A DNA stretch of 64,000 nucleotides, from contig RXJV01000019.1 of assembly GCA_003963075.1 (NCBI GenBank), positions 1 to 64,000 on the forward strand, written 5' to 3'. Made by a program: the position numbers and the translations under genes. The notes under the pieces are model-generated. The model searched no databases, was not told the origin of the DNA, and saw only the letters and a list, made by a program, of their open reading frames with translations. Source of the DNA: Burkholderiales bacterium (GTDB lineage: Bacteria; Pseudomonadota; Gammaproteobacteria; Burkholderiales; Burkholderiaceae_C). Positions 1 to 9,442 of the stretch are shown in pieces; position 1 is the first letter of the stretch, and every line of letters begins with the position of its first letter.

Positions 1-923
1 ATCGACAGCAGCCAGTCGGCCAGCTGGTGCGGCAGGTTCTCGTTGGTCAGCACGAAGGAGAACAGCACCGCGTTCGTGATGATGTAGAGCAGCATCGCGG
101 ACATATTGGCCGAGTCGCGCAGCACCTTGGGCACGTCCGACAGCTTCAGGTCCTTGTAGACGAAGATGGCCACGAAGAAGGAGTACACCGCCGCCATCGC
201 CGCGGCCTCCGTCGCCGTGAAGGCGCCCGACCAGATGCCGCCGACGATGATCACCACCAGAAGCAGGCCCCAGAAGCTCTTGCGGAAGGCCTGGAAGCGA
301 TCGCCCCAGCCGGCCCGGGCCAGGCGCGGGTAGTTGTTCTTGCGGGCGATCCACCAGGTCACCGCGGCCAGCATCAGCGCCAGCACGATGCCGGGCAGCA
401 GGCCGGCGACGAAGAGCGCGCCGATGGACGTGTTGGTCGAGATCGCGTAGATGACCTTGGGGATGGACGGCAGCATCAGGATGCCGAGCGAGCCGGCCGT
501 GATGATGACGCCGGCACCGAAGCGCATCGGGTAGCCGTGGGCCACCATGGCCGGCAGCACGATGGAGCCGATGGCAACCACCGTCGCGACCGACGAGCCG
601 CAGACCAGCGCGAACATCGAGCAGGCCAGGATGGACGCGAGCGCCAGGCCGCCATGGAAGTGGCCGACCATGCTGGTCGCGAAATTGATCATCCGACGCG
701 CGACGCCGCCGTGGGTCAGGAAGTTGCCGGCCAGGATGAAGAAGGGCACGGCCATGATTTCCCACTTCTCGATTCCCGTGAACAGCTTCAGGGCGACCGA
801 TTCGATGGGCACCTGGGTCATCGTGACGATGAAGGTCATCACGGTGAGGCCGAGGGAAATGCTGATCGGCATGCCGGTCAGCATCAGCGCCAGCAGCAGG
901 CTGAAGATGATGAGGGCGTTCAT
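1..923 (-). CDS. dctM: TRAP transporter large permease (DctM family), 3' part beyond window start
   Basis: Open minus-strand frame starting at cat 921-923 directly after the DctQ-like ORF; position in a DctPQM-type operon. Confidence 0.7.
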   Translation of the reverse strand, partial: MNALIIFSLLLALMLTGMPISISLGLTVMTFIVTMTQVPIESVALKLFTGIEKWEIMAVPFFILAGNFLTHGGVARRMINFATSMVGHFHGGLALASILACSMFALVCGSSVATVVAIGSIVLPAMVAHGYPMRFGAGVIITAGSLGILMLPSIPKVIYAISTNTSIGALFVAGLLPGIVLALMLAAVTWWIARKNNYPRLARAGWGDRFQAFRKSFWGLLLVVIIVGGIWSGAFTATEAAAMAAVYSFFVAIFVYKDLKLSDVPKVLRDSANMSAMLLYIITNAVLFSFVLTNENLPHQLADWLLS

Positions 924-1540
924 GGCTTGGCTCCCTGGACCTGCAGCGGGGTTTGCTCGTCGATGCCCTCGACATGGGATTCATCGTGCTTGGGCAGCTC
1001 GCCGGTCTTGTGGAAGCTCCAGCAGACCTGCAGGAAGCGGTAGCACATCAGCGCCGAGCCCAGCGGGATGGCGGAGTAGACGATCCAGGTCGGCCATTCC
1101 AGGTCGGGCGTGGTCGGGCCCTCGAACACGTCGTCGCGGGTCTGGCCGATCAGCTGCAGGAAGGCATAGTGGGCGCCGTTGTCCCACACGAAGGCGCCGC
1201 CCATCACCGCGATGATGCCGGTGAAGAAGGCGCCGGCCAGCAGGCCGAAGATCACGAAACGGCCGCGGTTCCTGGGGCTCATGCGGTTGATTACCACATC
1301 GACCCCGACGTGGATGCCGGTCCGCACGCCATAGGCCGCACCGAACTTGCACATCCAGACGAACAGGATGATGCACAGCTCCTGCGCCCAGCTCATGTGG
1401 ACCTTGAGCGCGATGTCCTGGATATAGGGCAGGCCGGCGAGGTAGCGGTGCACGACGGCGACAAAGATCACCAGCGTGGCCGCGGCCATCAGGAAGGCGA
1501 TCAGCCACTCCTCGAGGTGATTCAGCAGTTTGTTGAACAT
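920..1540 (-). CDS. dctQ: TRAP transporter small permease (DctQ family), 206 aa
   Basis: Four-TM small protein (MFNKLLNHLEEWLIAFLMAAATLVIFVAVVHRYL...), overlaps dctM by 4 nt. Confidence 0.8.
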   Translation of the reverse strand: MFNKLLNHLEEWLIAFLMAAATLVIFVAVVHRYLAGLPYIQDIALKVHMSWAQELCIILFVWMCKFGAAYGVRTGIHVGVDVVINRMSPRNRGRFVIFGLLAGAFFTGIIAVMGGAFVWDNGAHYAFLQLIGQTRDDVFEGPTTPDLEWPTWIVYSAIPLGSALMCYRFLQVCWSFHKTGELPKHDESHVEGIDEQTPLQVQGAKP

Positions 1541-1664
1541 GATGTTCTCCGACCGCGCCGGCGCCAGCCGGTGCGGGAGTGGTCAAGCAAAGCCGCGGAA
1601 CTGGCTCTGCCAGGCCGCTGGCTTGCCCCCTGGGGGGGGGCGGCGCCAGCCGGTACGGGGGAAC

Positions 1665-2675
1665 TTATTTCGGCGCCACGAAGCCCGCCGCCTTGTAAGC
1701 CGCCTCGATGGTGGCCTTGCCGACGCGGCCTTCCATCTCCTTGTGCACCGGCATCAGCGCCTTCTTCCACTCGTTGATTTCGGCCGGCGTCGGCGTGTAC
1801 AGCGTCACGCGGCCGCTGGCCTTGATGCTCTCCAGCGCACGGCCGTTCTCGGTGCTCGCAATCGCGTTGGCGTAGACGGTGGCGTCCTTGATCGCGCCCT
1901 CGAGCTGGGTGCGGATGTCGGCCGGCAGGCCGTCCCAGAACTTCCTGTTGACGATGACCGCATAGGCCAGGTGGCCGTGGTTGGACAGCGTCATGTGCTT
2001 CTGCACTTCGTAGATTTTCTGCGTGTAGAAGTTGCTCGGCACGCCTTCGGTGCCGTCCACCACGCCGGTCTGTAGCGCCTGGTAGAGCTCGCTGAAGGCC
2101 ATCACCTGCGGGATGGCGCCGAGGGCGCGCATCTGCGCGTCCAGCACCTTGCTGGACTGGATGCGCATCTTCAGGCCCTTGAAGTCCGCCACGTTGTGCA
2201 GCGGCTTGTTGGCGCTCATGATGTGGAAGCCGTTGTCCCAGTAGGCCAGGCCCTTGATGCCCTTGGGCTCGAGCTTCTTGAACAGGTCGGCGCCGACCTG
2301 GCCCTCGGTCACCGCGCGGAAGGCCTCGGTGTCCTTGAACAGGAAGGGCAGGTCGAAGACCTCGAACTCCTTGACGCCCAGCGGGCCGAACTTGGCCAGC
2401 GACGGCGCCAGCATCTGCACCGAGCCCAGCTGCAGGGCCTCCATCTCTTCCTTGTCCTTGTAGAGCTGGCTGTTCGGATAGACCTCGACCTTGACCTTGC
2501 CGCCGGTGCGCTGCTCGACCAGTTCCTTGAAGCGCTGCGCGCCCTTGCCCTTGGGCGTGTCGGGCGCGACGACGTGGCTGAACTTGATGACGATGGGGGC
2601 CTGGGCCTGGGTGGTGAGCGACACCGCCGACAGGGCCACGGCAGCGCAGGCGAGCATGAGACGGCGCAATGCCAT
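1665..2675 (-). CDS. dctP: TRAP transporter substrate-binding protein (DctP family)
   Basis: Signal peptide MALRRLMLACAAVALSAVSLTTQAQA then IVIKFSHVVAPDTPKGKGAQRFKELVEQRTGGKVKVEVYPNSQLYKDKEEMEALQLG, typical DctP. Confidence 0.9.
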   Translation of the reverse strand: MALRRLMLACAAVALSAVSLTTQAQAPIVIKFSHVVAPDTPKGKGAQRFKELVEQRTGGKVKVEVYPNSQLYKDKEEMEALQLGSVQMLAPSLAKFGPLGVKEFEVFDLPFLFKDTEAFRAVTEGQVGADLFKKLEPKGIKGLAYWDNGFHIMSANKPLHNVADFKGLKMRIQSSKVLDAQMRALGAIPQVMAFSELYQALQTGVVDGTEGVPSNFYTQKIYEVQKHMTLSNHGHLAYAVIVNRKFWDGLPADIRTQLEGAIKDATVYANAIASTENGRALESIKASGRVTLYTPTPAEINEWKKALMPVHKEMEGRVGKATIEAAYKAAGFVAPK

Positions 2676-2784
2676 GGTTGTCTCCGAATGGTTGGTATGC
2701 GGCGATTCTTCCGAGCCACCGCGGCGGCGGCCAGTTGTGGAGTTCCACATTTCGCGCGGCGCCCGGGCTTCTTAGACTGCCGTC

Positions 2785-4707
2785 ATGAACCCACGTGAGC
2801 TCTTGCGCCGCAGCCTGTGGCTGGCGCCCCTCGGGTTATCCCTGGTTTTCGTGCTGGGGGTGCTCGGCTGGGTGCGTGCCAACGAGGCCGATGAGCAGGA
2901 GGAGCAGCGCCAGACCATGATCTCCGACGCACTCAGCGTCGAGGCCCAGCTGCGCGACCGCATCGACGACGAGCAGCTGCATCTGCGCCAGCTCGCCGCC
3001 GCCCTGGCCGGCCAGGCGCCCAGCACGGCTGCGCTGGCGGCCCACCCGGAGGTCAACTCGGGGCTGCGCCGGCTCTGGCAATCCGTCACCTGGCTGGACG
3101 CCCGCAACCGGGTGCTCGCCGAGGTGCCCGGCGACGCCGAAGCCGCGCGCTCCGACGACGGCCTGTCCCTGCACCTGACCGCGCGTGTCCAGCCGGACGG
3201 CGTGCTCGTGGTGCGCTATGCGCCGGCGCTGATGCTCAAGCGCGGCGTGCCCTGGTGGCTGGCGCGCAAATACGATGTGCAGCTGGTGGACAGCGCCGAC
3301 CAGGTCATCGCCTCCACCACCGAGTCGTCTATGCGTGCGGCACTCGGCTCGCGGCCCAGCTACCGGGTCGCGCTGACCGGCCCGCTGCGCGCCAGCCCGC
3401 TCGCTCAGGCGGCACTGACCGACGCCGCGCTGGAGCTGACGCTGCGCGAGCCGGTCGCCAATGGCGTGCGTCCGCTGGCCTGGGTGCTGATGGCCGGCTT
3501 CCTGCTGCTGATCGCGGTGGCCAGTGCGCTGATCCGCCGCCAGATGCGCCAGGTGGAGCGCGCCGAGGCCGCCGGCCGCACCGAGGCCGCCTGGCGCCGC
3601 GCGATGGAGGACTCGGCCCTGGTGGCGCTGCGCGCGCGGGGCTTCGACGGCCGGCTGCTCTATGTCAACCGCACCTTTTGCGACATGGTGGGCCTGCCGG
3701 CCGAGGCCCTGGTCGGCCAGCTGCCGCCCATGCCTTATTGGCCGAGCGACGCACTGGCCGAGATGGCCGAGCGCAACCGCCGCAACCTCGCCGGCCTGGC
3801 GCCGCGCGAAGGCTATGAAGCCCGCTGGCGCCACAGCTCGGGCCGGCTGGTGGACGTGATGGTGTTCGAAGCACCGCTGGTGGACGCCGGCGGCCGCCAG
3901 ATCGGCTGGATGGGCTCCATCCTCGACATCACCGAACGCCGGCGGCTCGAGGAGCGCGAGCGCCGCCAGGTCGAGACCCTGGCCCACAACGCGCGGCTCA
4001 CCATGCTCGGCGAGGTGGCGTCCACGCTGGCACACGAGCTCAACCAGCCGCTCACGGCCATCGCCAGCTACAACGCCGGCATCAGCAACTCGCTGGCCAC
4101 GCTGGGCGTGCGGGATGAACCCGTGCTCGGCGCGCTCAAGCGCCTGGGACAGCAGGCCGAGCATGCCGGCCGCATCGTTGCGCGCATCCGCGAGTTCCTG
4201 ACGCGGCGCGAGCCCCGCCACGAGGCCTGCGACCTCAACGAGGTCATCGCCGCCGCGGTCGACCTGCTGCGCCGCGAGCTGCAGCGCCGCGAGATTGCGC
4301 TCGACCTCGCGCTGTCGCCGCAGGCGCCGCCGGTGCTGGCCGATGCGGTGCTGATCGAGCAGGTCGTCATCAACCTGGTGCGCAACGCGGCCGATGCGCT
4401 GGCGGCGCGGCCCTCGGGCCGCCACATCGCCGTCAGCAGCCGGCTGGCCGGCGAGTTTGTGCGCATCGATGTGCAGGACAACGGCCCCGGCCTCGCGGGC
4501 CGCCGCGTCGAGCAGCTCTGTGCGCCGTTCTATTCCACCAAGGCCGACGGCATGGGCATGGGCCTGGCGATCTGCCGCTCCATCGTCGAGGCTCACCAGG
4601 GCGTGCTCGACGCCTGCGACGCGGCGGCCGGCGGTGCGCTGTTCTCGTTCAGCCTGCCGCTGAGCCGCGACCTCATCCCGGACCAGCCGGAGCCCGCCCA
4701 TGGCTGA
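2785..4707 (+). CDS. PAS-domain sensor histidine kinase, likely DctS-like
   Basis: TM/periplasmic region, PAS, HisKA (ASTLAHELNQPLTAI) and HATPase (NLVRNAADAL, DNGPGL, GMGMGLAICRSIVEAHQG); divergent from dctP. Confidence 0.85.
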   Translation: MNPRELLRRSLWLAPLGLSLVFVLGVLGWVRANEADEQEEQRQTMISDALSVEAQLRDRIDDEQLHLRQLAAALAGQAPSTAALAAHPEVNSGLRRLWQSVTWLDARNRVLAEVPGDAEAARSDDGLSLHLTARVQPDGVLVVRYAPALMLKRGVPWWLARKYDVQLVDSADQVIASTTESSMRAALGSRPSYRVALTGPLRASPLAQAALTDAALELTLREPVANGVRPLAWVLMAGFLLLIAVASALIRRQMRQVERAEAAGRTEAAWRRAMEDSALVALRARGFDGRLLYVNRTFCDMVGLPAEALVGQLPPMPYWPSDALAEMAERNRRNLAGLAPREGYEARWRHSSGRLVDVMVFEAPLVDAGGRQIGWMGSILDITERRRLEERERRQVETLAHNARLTMLGEVASTLAHELNQPLTAIASYNAGISNSLATLGVRDEPVLGALKRLGQQAEHAGRIVARIREFLTRREPRHEACDLNEVIAAAVDLLRRELQRREIALDLALSPQAPPVLADAVLIEQVVINLVRNAADALAARPSGRHIAVSSRLAGEFVRIDVQDNGPGLAGRRVEQLCAPFYSTKADGMGMGLAICRSIVEAHQGVLDACDAAAGGALFSFSLPLSRDLIPDQPEPAHG

Positions 4708-5320
4708 CGGCTGGGTCCATCTCGTCGACGACGACCCCGGCGTGCGCGATGCGCTGGCCTTTCTGCTGCGCTCGCGTGGCCTCACGGTGCGTGCCTTCGA
4801 CGGCGGCGCGGCGCTGCTGGCCGCACTGGACGTGGAGGGCCCGCCGCGCGGCGTCTTCCTGCTCGATGTGCGCATGGAGCCGATGACCGGCACGCGGCTG
4901 CATGATGAGCTGTTGCTGCGCGGGCTGAAGAACCCGGTGCTGTTCCTGACCGGCCATGGCGACATCCCGATGGTGGTCGAGGCGCTGAAGAAGGGCGCCT
5001 TCGACTTCCTCGAAAAGCCCTACAGCGACAACGCGCTGGCCGATCGCATCGAGCAGGCGCTCGCGGTCGACGCGGCCATGCAGGCCGAGGGTGCCCAGGC
5101 CGCCGAGCGCGACGCGCGGCTCGCCAGCCTGACCGAGCGCGAGCGCGAGGTGATGACGCGGGTGGCGGCCGGCAAGCTCAACAAGGTCATCGCCGACGAG
5201 CTCAATGTGTCTGTGCGCACGGTGGAGGTGCACCGCGCGCGCGTGTTCGCCAAGCTCGGCGTGCGCTCGGCCGCCGAGGTGGCGACGCTGCTGGCGGGCC
5301 GCCAGGGCCTGCTGCCGTAG
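4700..5320 (+). CDS. FixJ/LuxR-type response regulator, likely DctR-like
   Basis: Receiver (DDDPGVRDALAFLLRSRGL, GHGDIPMVVEALKKGAFDFLEKP) plus LuxR HTH (LTEREREVMTRVAAGKLNKVIADELNVSVRTVEVHRARVFAKL). Confidence 0.88.
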   Translation: MADGWVHLVDDDPGVRDALAFLLRSRGLTVRAFDGGAALLAALDVEGPPRGVFLLDVRMEPMTGTRLHDELLLRGLKNPVLFLTGHGDIPMVVEALKKGAFDFLEKPYSDNALADRIEQALAVDAAMQAEGAQAAERDARLASLTEREREVMTRVAAGKLNKVIADELNVSVRTVEVHRARVFAKLGVRSAAEVATLLAGRQGLLP

Positions 5321-5332
5321 TGTTGACAGGCC

Positions 5333-6571
5333 CTATCCCGCCTTGCCCCCGGCCTTGCGGCCGGGCTTGGGCGACTTCAGCGTGTTCGGCAGCAGGCGGT
5401 GGTGGCGCCAGTCGAACTCGAAATAGTCCAGCAGTTCGCTCGGCAGGGACGACGGTTCGTTGGCGTTCGGCACCGTGAAATAGCGGCCGGTGATCAGGCT
5501 GTCCGTCACCTCCAGACGCAGGAAGCCCCAGCGGTCGTCGCAGTACTTCTCCAGCACGACGGTTTCGCCTTCCTTGTCGACGAACTGCGTCGGCGTTTGC
5601 AGCTTCTGGCCATCGACCTTCACCGTCTTGTGCAGGTTGTGATAGCCGCCGGCGCCCGCGACGAGGTAGGGGATGACACCACCGCCGGCGAGGGTCTTGG
5701 TGAAGCGCTCGTACATGTGCACATGGCCTGCCAGCACCATGTCCGGGTGACGGCCGGCCCGCTGTGCGGCCGATTCGAGCAGGTCCTTCATGTGCGTGCT
5801 GCCCGAGTGGAAGACATCGGCCGAATAGATCGGGTGGTGCAGCGTGACCAGCAGCGGCAGGCCCTTGGGCAGGGTCTTGAGCTGGTCGGTCAGCCAGGAC
5901 AGCTGGGGCTCGCGGATGTCGCCGCCCTCGGGCACGTTGGAGTAGAGGCCGACGATGTTCACCAGCGGTGTGCGCAGCGTCCAGAACACATAGGGCTGGG
6001 TCATCGTCGTGCGGCCGTTGTCGCCCATCAGCTCCGGGAAGATCTGCGGCTTGCAGTCGCAGAAGAACTTCATGAAGCCATCCAGGGTGTTGCCCGGCGG
6101 CACGTTCTCGCCGTCATGGTTGCCGGGCACCGCGACGATGGGCGCGAGGTAGTGCTTGTAGGGTTCGTAGAACTGCGTCCGGTACTGGTCGATGGAGCCG
6201 TTGAAGTAGACGCAGTCGCCGAGGATGTAGAGGAAGGCCGGGTTGTCCGGCACCTTGGCGCCCGCAACGAAGTCCGCCTCCATGCCTTCGGCGACGCGGA
6301 GCTGCGGGTCGGGGTTGGCGATGCCACCGACGTCGCCGTTGACGTGGAAGGTGATCTTCTTGGCGGCCGTGATCGCCTTGATGTCGGCCGCCGGGATGAT
6401 GCTGGCGAGGTCCATCTGGAACGGCGCCTTGTTGCCGCAAAGCGGCGGCGGCAGGGGCCGGAAATGGGTGTCTCTGACCTCCTGCGGCGTCCGGACGTGG
6501 CTGTTGAACTGGCCGTCGGCCGAGGGGCGCGGGACACCGTAGCGATGGGTCGCGGTCTTGGGTTTCGCCAT
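5333..6571 (-). CDS. Metallophosphoesterase
   Basis: GDCVYFNGS, VPGNHDGE, LVTLHHPIYS, MVLAGHVHMYER calcineurin-like motifs; start chosen at MAKPKTATHRYG. Confidence 0.8.
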   Translation of the reverse strand: MAKPKTATHRYGVPRPSADGQFNSHVRTPQEVRDTHFRPLPPPLCGNKAPFQMDLASIIPAADIKAITAAKKITFHVNGDVGGIANPDPQLRVAEGMEADFVAGAKVPDNPAFLYILGDCVYFNGSIDQYRTQFYEPYKHYLAPIVAVPGNHDGENVPPGNTLDGFMKFFCDCKPQIFPELMGDNGRTTMTQPYVFWTLRTPLVNIVGLYSNVPEGGDIREPQLSWLTDQLKTLPKGLPLLVTLHHPIYSADVFHSGSTHMKDLLESAAQRAGRHPDMVLAGHVHMYERFTKTLAGGGVIPYLVAGAGGYHNLHKTVKVDGQKLQTPTQFVDKEGETVVLEKYCDDRWGFLRLEVTDSLITGRYFTVPNANEPSSLPSELLDYFEFDWRHHRLLPNTLKSPKPGRKAGGKAG

Positions 6572-6782
6572 GCATTGCTCCTGGGTCTGAGAGTCGCTCG
6601 TCTGCCGAACAAGGGTCGGCTGACCGGCCCGCCGCAGCAGTCCATCTGACCCCTCGCGAATGACGCTGGGATGGCATCGGGTGCGGTGCATCGGGGGCCG
6701 GCCTCGATTGGCGTGCATGTCCGGCGCCGGGACATCCTCAAGCTTGGGGAGCAACCCGCGTGCTGAACCCTCCCCGGTGCCG

Positions 6783-8042
6783 TCAGCCGGCGGCCGTCTC
6801 CAGGTAGTCGATGCGCCGGATCGGCGTGAACAGCGCGCCCAGCGCCACCACGCCCAGCAGGCAGACGGCCGCGGCCGTGAACAGCTGGGTCACGTCCAGC
6901 ACGCGCAGTGCAGCGCCGGCCGCCGCCGAGGCCAGCGGCGCCAGCCCCATCACGATGAACATGAACAGCGCCATCGACCGCCCCAGCATCTCGGGCGGGA
7001 TGCGGCGCTGCAGCCAGCTGTACACGGCCACCTGCACAAAGCCGCCCAGCGCCCCGAGCGGCAGCAACAGCAGTGCGCCCTGCCAGGTGGCATGCACATG
7101 GCCGAATAGCAGGAAGACCGCGCCGGCGATGCTGTCGATCAGCAGCACCGTACCGCCGAGTGTCGAGAGCCGCCACTGCGGCCTCAGCCCGGAGACGGCC
7201 ATGCCGGCCAGTGCGCCCAGGCCGTGGGCCGCCAGCATCACGCCGAGCGCCGCGGCACCCCCCGGCAGCCGTTCGGCCGCCAGCACCGGCAGCGCGACCT
7301 GGATCGGCCCGCCGACAAAGAAGGCGATGGCCGCAAAGTACAGGAAGAGGGCGCGCAGCTCATGGTCCTGCCAGCAGCTGCGCAGCGACTCGGCGATCGC
7401 GCCGAGCATCGCTTGGTCGGCGGGCGTCTCGCGCGGGGCGGTCGTCACCTTCGACAGCGTCCAGGCCGACACCGCGAAGCTGAGCGCATCGAAGCCGAAG
7501 GCCAGCGCCAGGCCGTGGCCCTGCAGCGCGGGCTCGCTGCCACTGCTGACCAGCAGCCCGGCGAGCACCGGGCCGAGCAGCATGACGAGCTGCCGCGCGC
7601 CCATCAGCACGCCGTTGGCGGGCTGGATCAGCGCGGCTGGCACCGCCTGCGGCAGGATCGCGCTGCCGGCCGGGTAACTGAAGGCCGTGGCCAGGCCGAT
7701 CGCCAGCGTCAGCGCGTAGACGCCCCACAGCGTGATGCTGCCGGTGACGGTCAGGCCGGCGAGCAGGCCGAGCAGCCCGACATTGATCCATTTGGTCAGC
7801 ATCAGCACCCGCCTCGGCGAGTAGCGGTCCACCAGCGCGCCGCCGACGAGGATGAACAGCGCCCGCGGCAGGCTGCCCAGCGCCAGCACGGTGCCGAGCA
7901 CCAGCGGGTCGCGCGACAGGCCCATCACGAGCCAGGGCAGGGCCAGCAGCGTGAACTGGTCGCCCAGCATCGACAGCGCCCCACCGCCGATCAGCCAGCG
8001 GAAGTTGGCGTTGCGAAAGAGGTCGCGGCGGGGGTCGTTCAT
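6783..8042 (-). CDS. MFS transporter
   Basis: 12-TM type sequence MNDPRRDLFRNANFRWLIGGGALSMLGDQFTLLALPWLVM...; overlaps the MerR 3' end. Confidence 0.85.
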   Translation of the reverse strand: MNDPRRDLFRNANFRWLIGGGALSMLGDQFTLLALPWLVMGLSRDPLVLGTVLALGSLPRALFILVGGALVDRYSPRRVLMLTKWINVGLLGLLAGLTVTGSITLWGVYALTLAIGLATAFSYPAGSAILPQAVPAALIQPANGVLMGARQLVMLLGPVLAGLLVSSGSEPALQGHGLALAFGFDALSFAVSAWTLSKVTTAPRETPADQAMLGAIAESLRSCWQDHELRALFLYFAAIAFFVGGPIQVALPVLAAERLPGGAAALGVMLAAHGLGALAGMAVSGLRPQWRLSTLGGTVLLIDSIAGAVFLLFGHVHATWQGALLLLPLGALGGFVQVAVYSWLQRRIPPEMLGRSMALFMFIVMGLAPLASAAAGAALRVLDVTQLFTAAAVCLLGVVALGALFTPIRRIDYLETAAG

Positions 8043-8783
8043 GTCTGTTCCTCGGGGGGCAACGTGGCCTTGGACCGCCGCAGGTAGGCGATCAGTTCGT
8101 TGGAGATGCCGGACTGGCGGGCCAGCTCGGGTTCTTGGGCATACATCTGACGCATCGTGTCTTCCATGCCCGGCGCCATGTCGATGAAGCGGCGCTGCAG
8201 CACGAGCCAGCGGCGCACCAGGGCCTGCACCTCGGGGCTGGCCGGATCGCGCCCGGCATCCATCGCGGCGCGGGCCTGGGCCACCAGCTGCGGCCATTCC
8301 GTCTCGACCGCATCGCGCTCGGCGACCGGCAGCATCTCCCAGCGGCGGCGCAGTGCGCGCATCTGCTCAGGGCTGAACCAGCGCTCATGCACCCGGCGGA
8401 TCTGCATCGCGTCCAGCAGCACCTGCAGCGCGTCGCCGCCGTCGCCATGCTGGGCCAGCCGCCGGGCGGCATTCTTCAGCGTCTGCAGCAGGGTCTCCTG
8501 GGCGAGGAGCTGGGCCTCGATCTGCTCGATCTGGGCCTGCAGCACGGTGGCGAGGGGCTGGGGGGGCCTCGCCGTCGAGCAGGGGCACGATGTCCTTCAG
8601 CGGCACGCAGGCATCGCGCAGCGCCAGCACACGGTGCAGGCGCAACACGTCGGCCTCGCGGTAGCGGCGGTAGCCGGCGTCGCTGCGGCCCGAGGGGGTC
8701 AGCAGGCCGAGTTCTTCGTAGTGGTGGAGCGTGCGCACCGTGAGGCCGGCCCGCTTGGCCAGCTCTCCCACTGTGTAGTCCAT
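8039..8783 (-). pseudogene. MerR-family (TipA-like) regulator split by an apparent +1 frameshift in a C7 tract
   Basis: ORF 8385-8783 gives the MerR HTH (MDYTVGELAKRAGLTVRTLHHYEELGLLTPSGR...LLDGEAP); ORF 8039-8545 gives the C-terminal part (VLQAQIEQIEAQLLAQETLLQTLKNAARRL). Removing one C restores LLDGEAPQPLATVLQAQIEQIEAQLL. Confidence 0.75.
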
Positions 8784-9012
8784 GTTGGCGGTCTCCCTCC
8801 TGGATGACGGTTCGCATCATCGAGCCTCACGTGGGGTGAGGGTCAAGCGCCGCGCCATCGCGAGGCACGGTGTTGCGCGGCAGGGCGCGCCAGCCCCGAG
8901 CCGGGGCATGGGCCGCGCGAAACGGCCGGCGGTGCGCGCCACGGGCTGGCATGGGGTTTGCACTGAGGGGTTGCCGGGGCGACGGGCCCCGGGAAACCCA
9001 AGGAGTACCCCG

Positions 9013-9360
9013 ATGAAGACCTTCCGCATGAAGCGCCGGCTCACACTGCTGGCGAGCTGCCTGGTGACGATGGCGCTGCACACCCCGGCCAGCGCCGCCG
9101 AGACCACCGTTCCCGACCATGACCGCGCGCTGCTTCGCGAGGCCGAGGGCCGCTACCAGCTCGACGATGGCCGCTGGATCAGGGTCAGCGTTGGCTTCAG
9201 CCGTGTGGCCGTCAGCGTGGACGCGGGTGTGGCCGAGCCCTGGCGCGCCGAAGGCACCGAGCTGCTGATCAGCCCGGACGGCATGCGCCGGCTGCGCCTG
9301 TTCCGCAATGTCGACGGCACGGTCGACCGCATCGCGCTGGAGACCGACCGCCCGCGCTGA
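9013..9360 (+). CDS. Small secreted hypothetical protein
   Basis: Signal peptide MKTFRMKRRLTLLASCLVTMALHTPASA, 115 aa. Confidence 0.55.
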   Translation: MKTFRMKRRLTLLASCLVTMALHTPASAAETTVPDHDRALLREAEGRYQLDDGRWIRVSVGFSRVAVSVDAGVAEPWRAEGTELLISPDGMRRLRLFRNVDGTVDRIALETDRPR

Positions 9361-9380
9361 GCGACGGCAGGTCCGGCGCA

Positions 9381-9403
9381 CCGCCCGGCTTTGCGCCGGG
9401 CGG
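9381..9403. terminator. GC-rich hairpin between convergent genes
   Basis: CCGCCCGG-CTTTGCG-CCGGGCGG inverted repeat between stops at 9360 (+) and 9443 (-). Confidence 0.5.
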
Positions 9404-9442
9404 CTGGTGGCTCTGCGGCGGGTCGCGCCGCGGTGGCAGGCG

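Noticed and set aside
27-1043. Plus-strand 338-aa ORF over the TRAP permease
   Set aside because: Low-complexity antisense translation of dctM/dctQ with no recognisable domain.
2836-4965. 709-aa minus ORF opposite the sensor kinase
   Set aside because: Shadow ORF; the kinase frame has all catalytic motifs.
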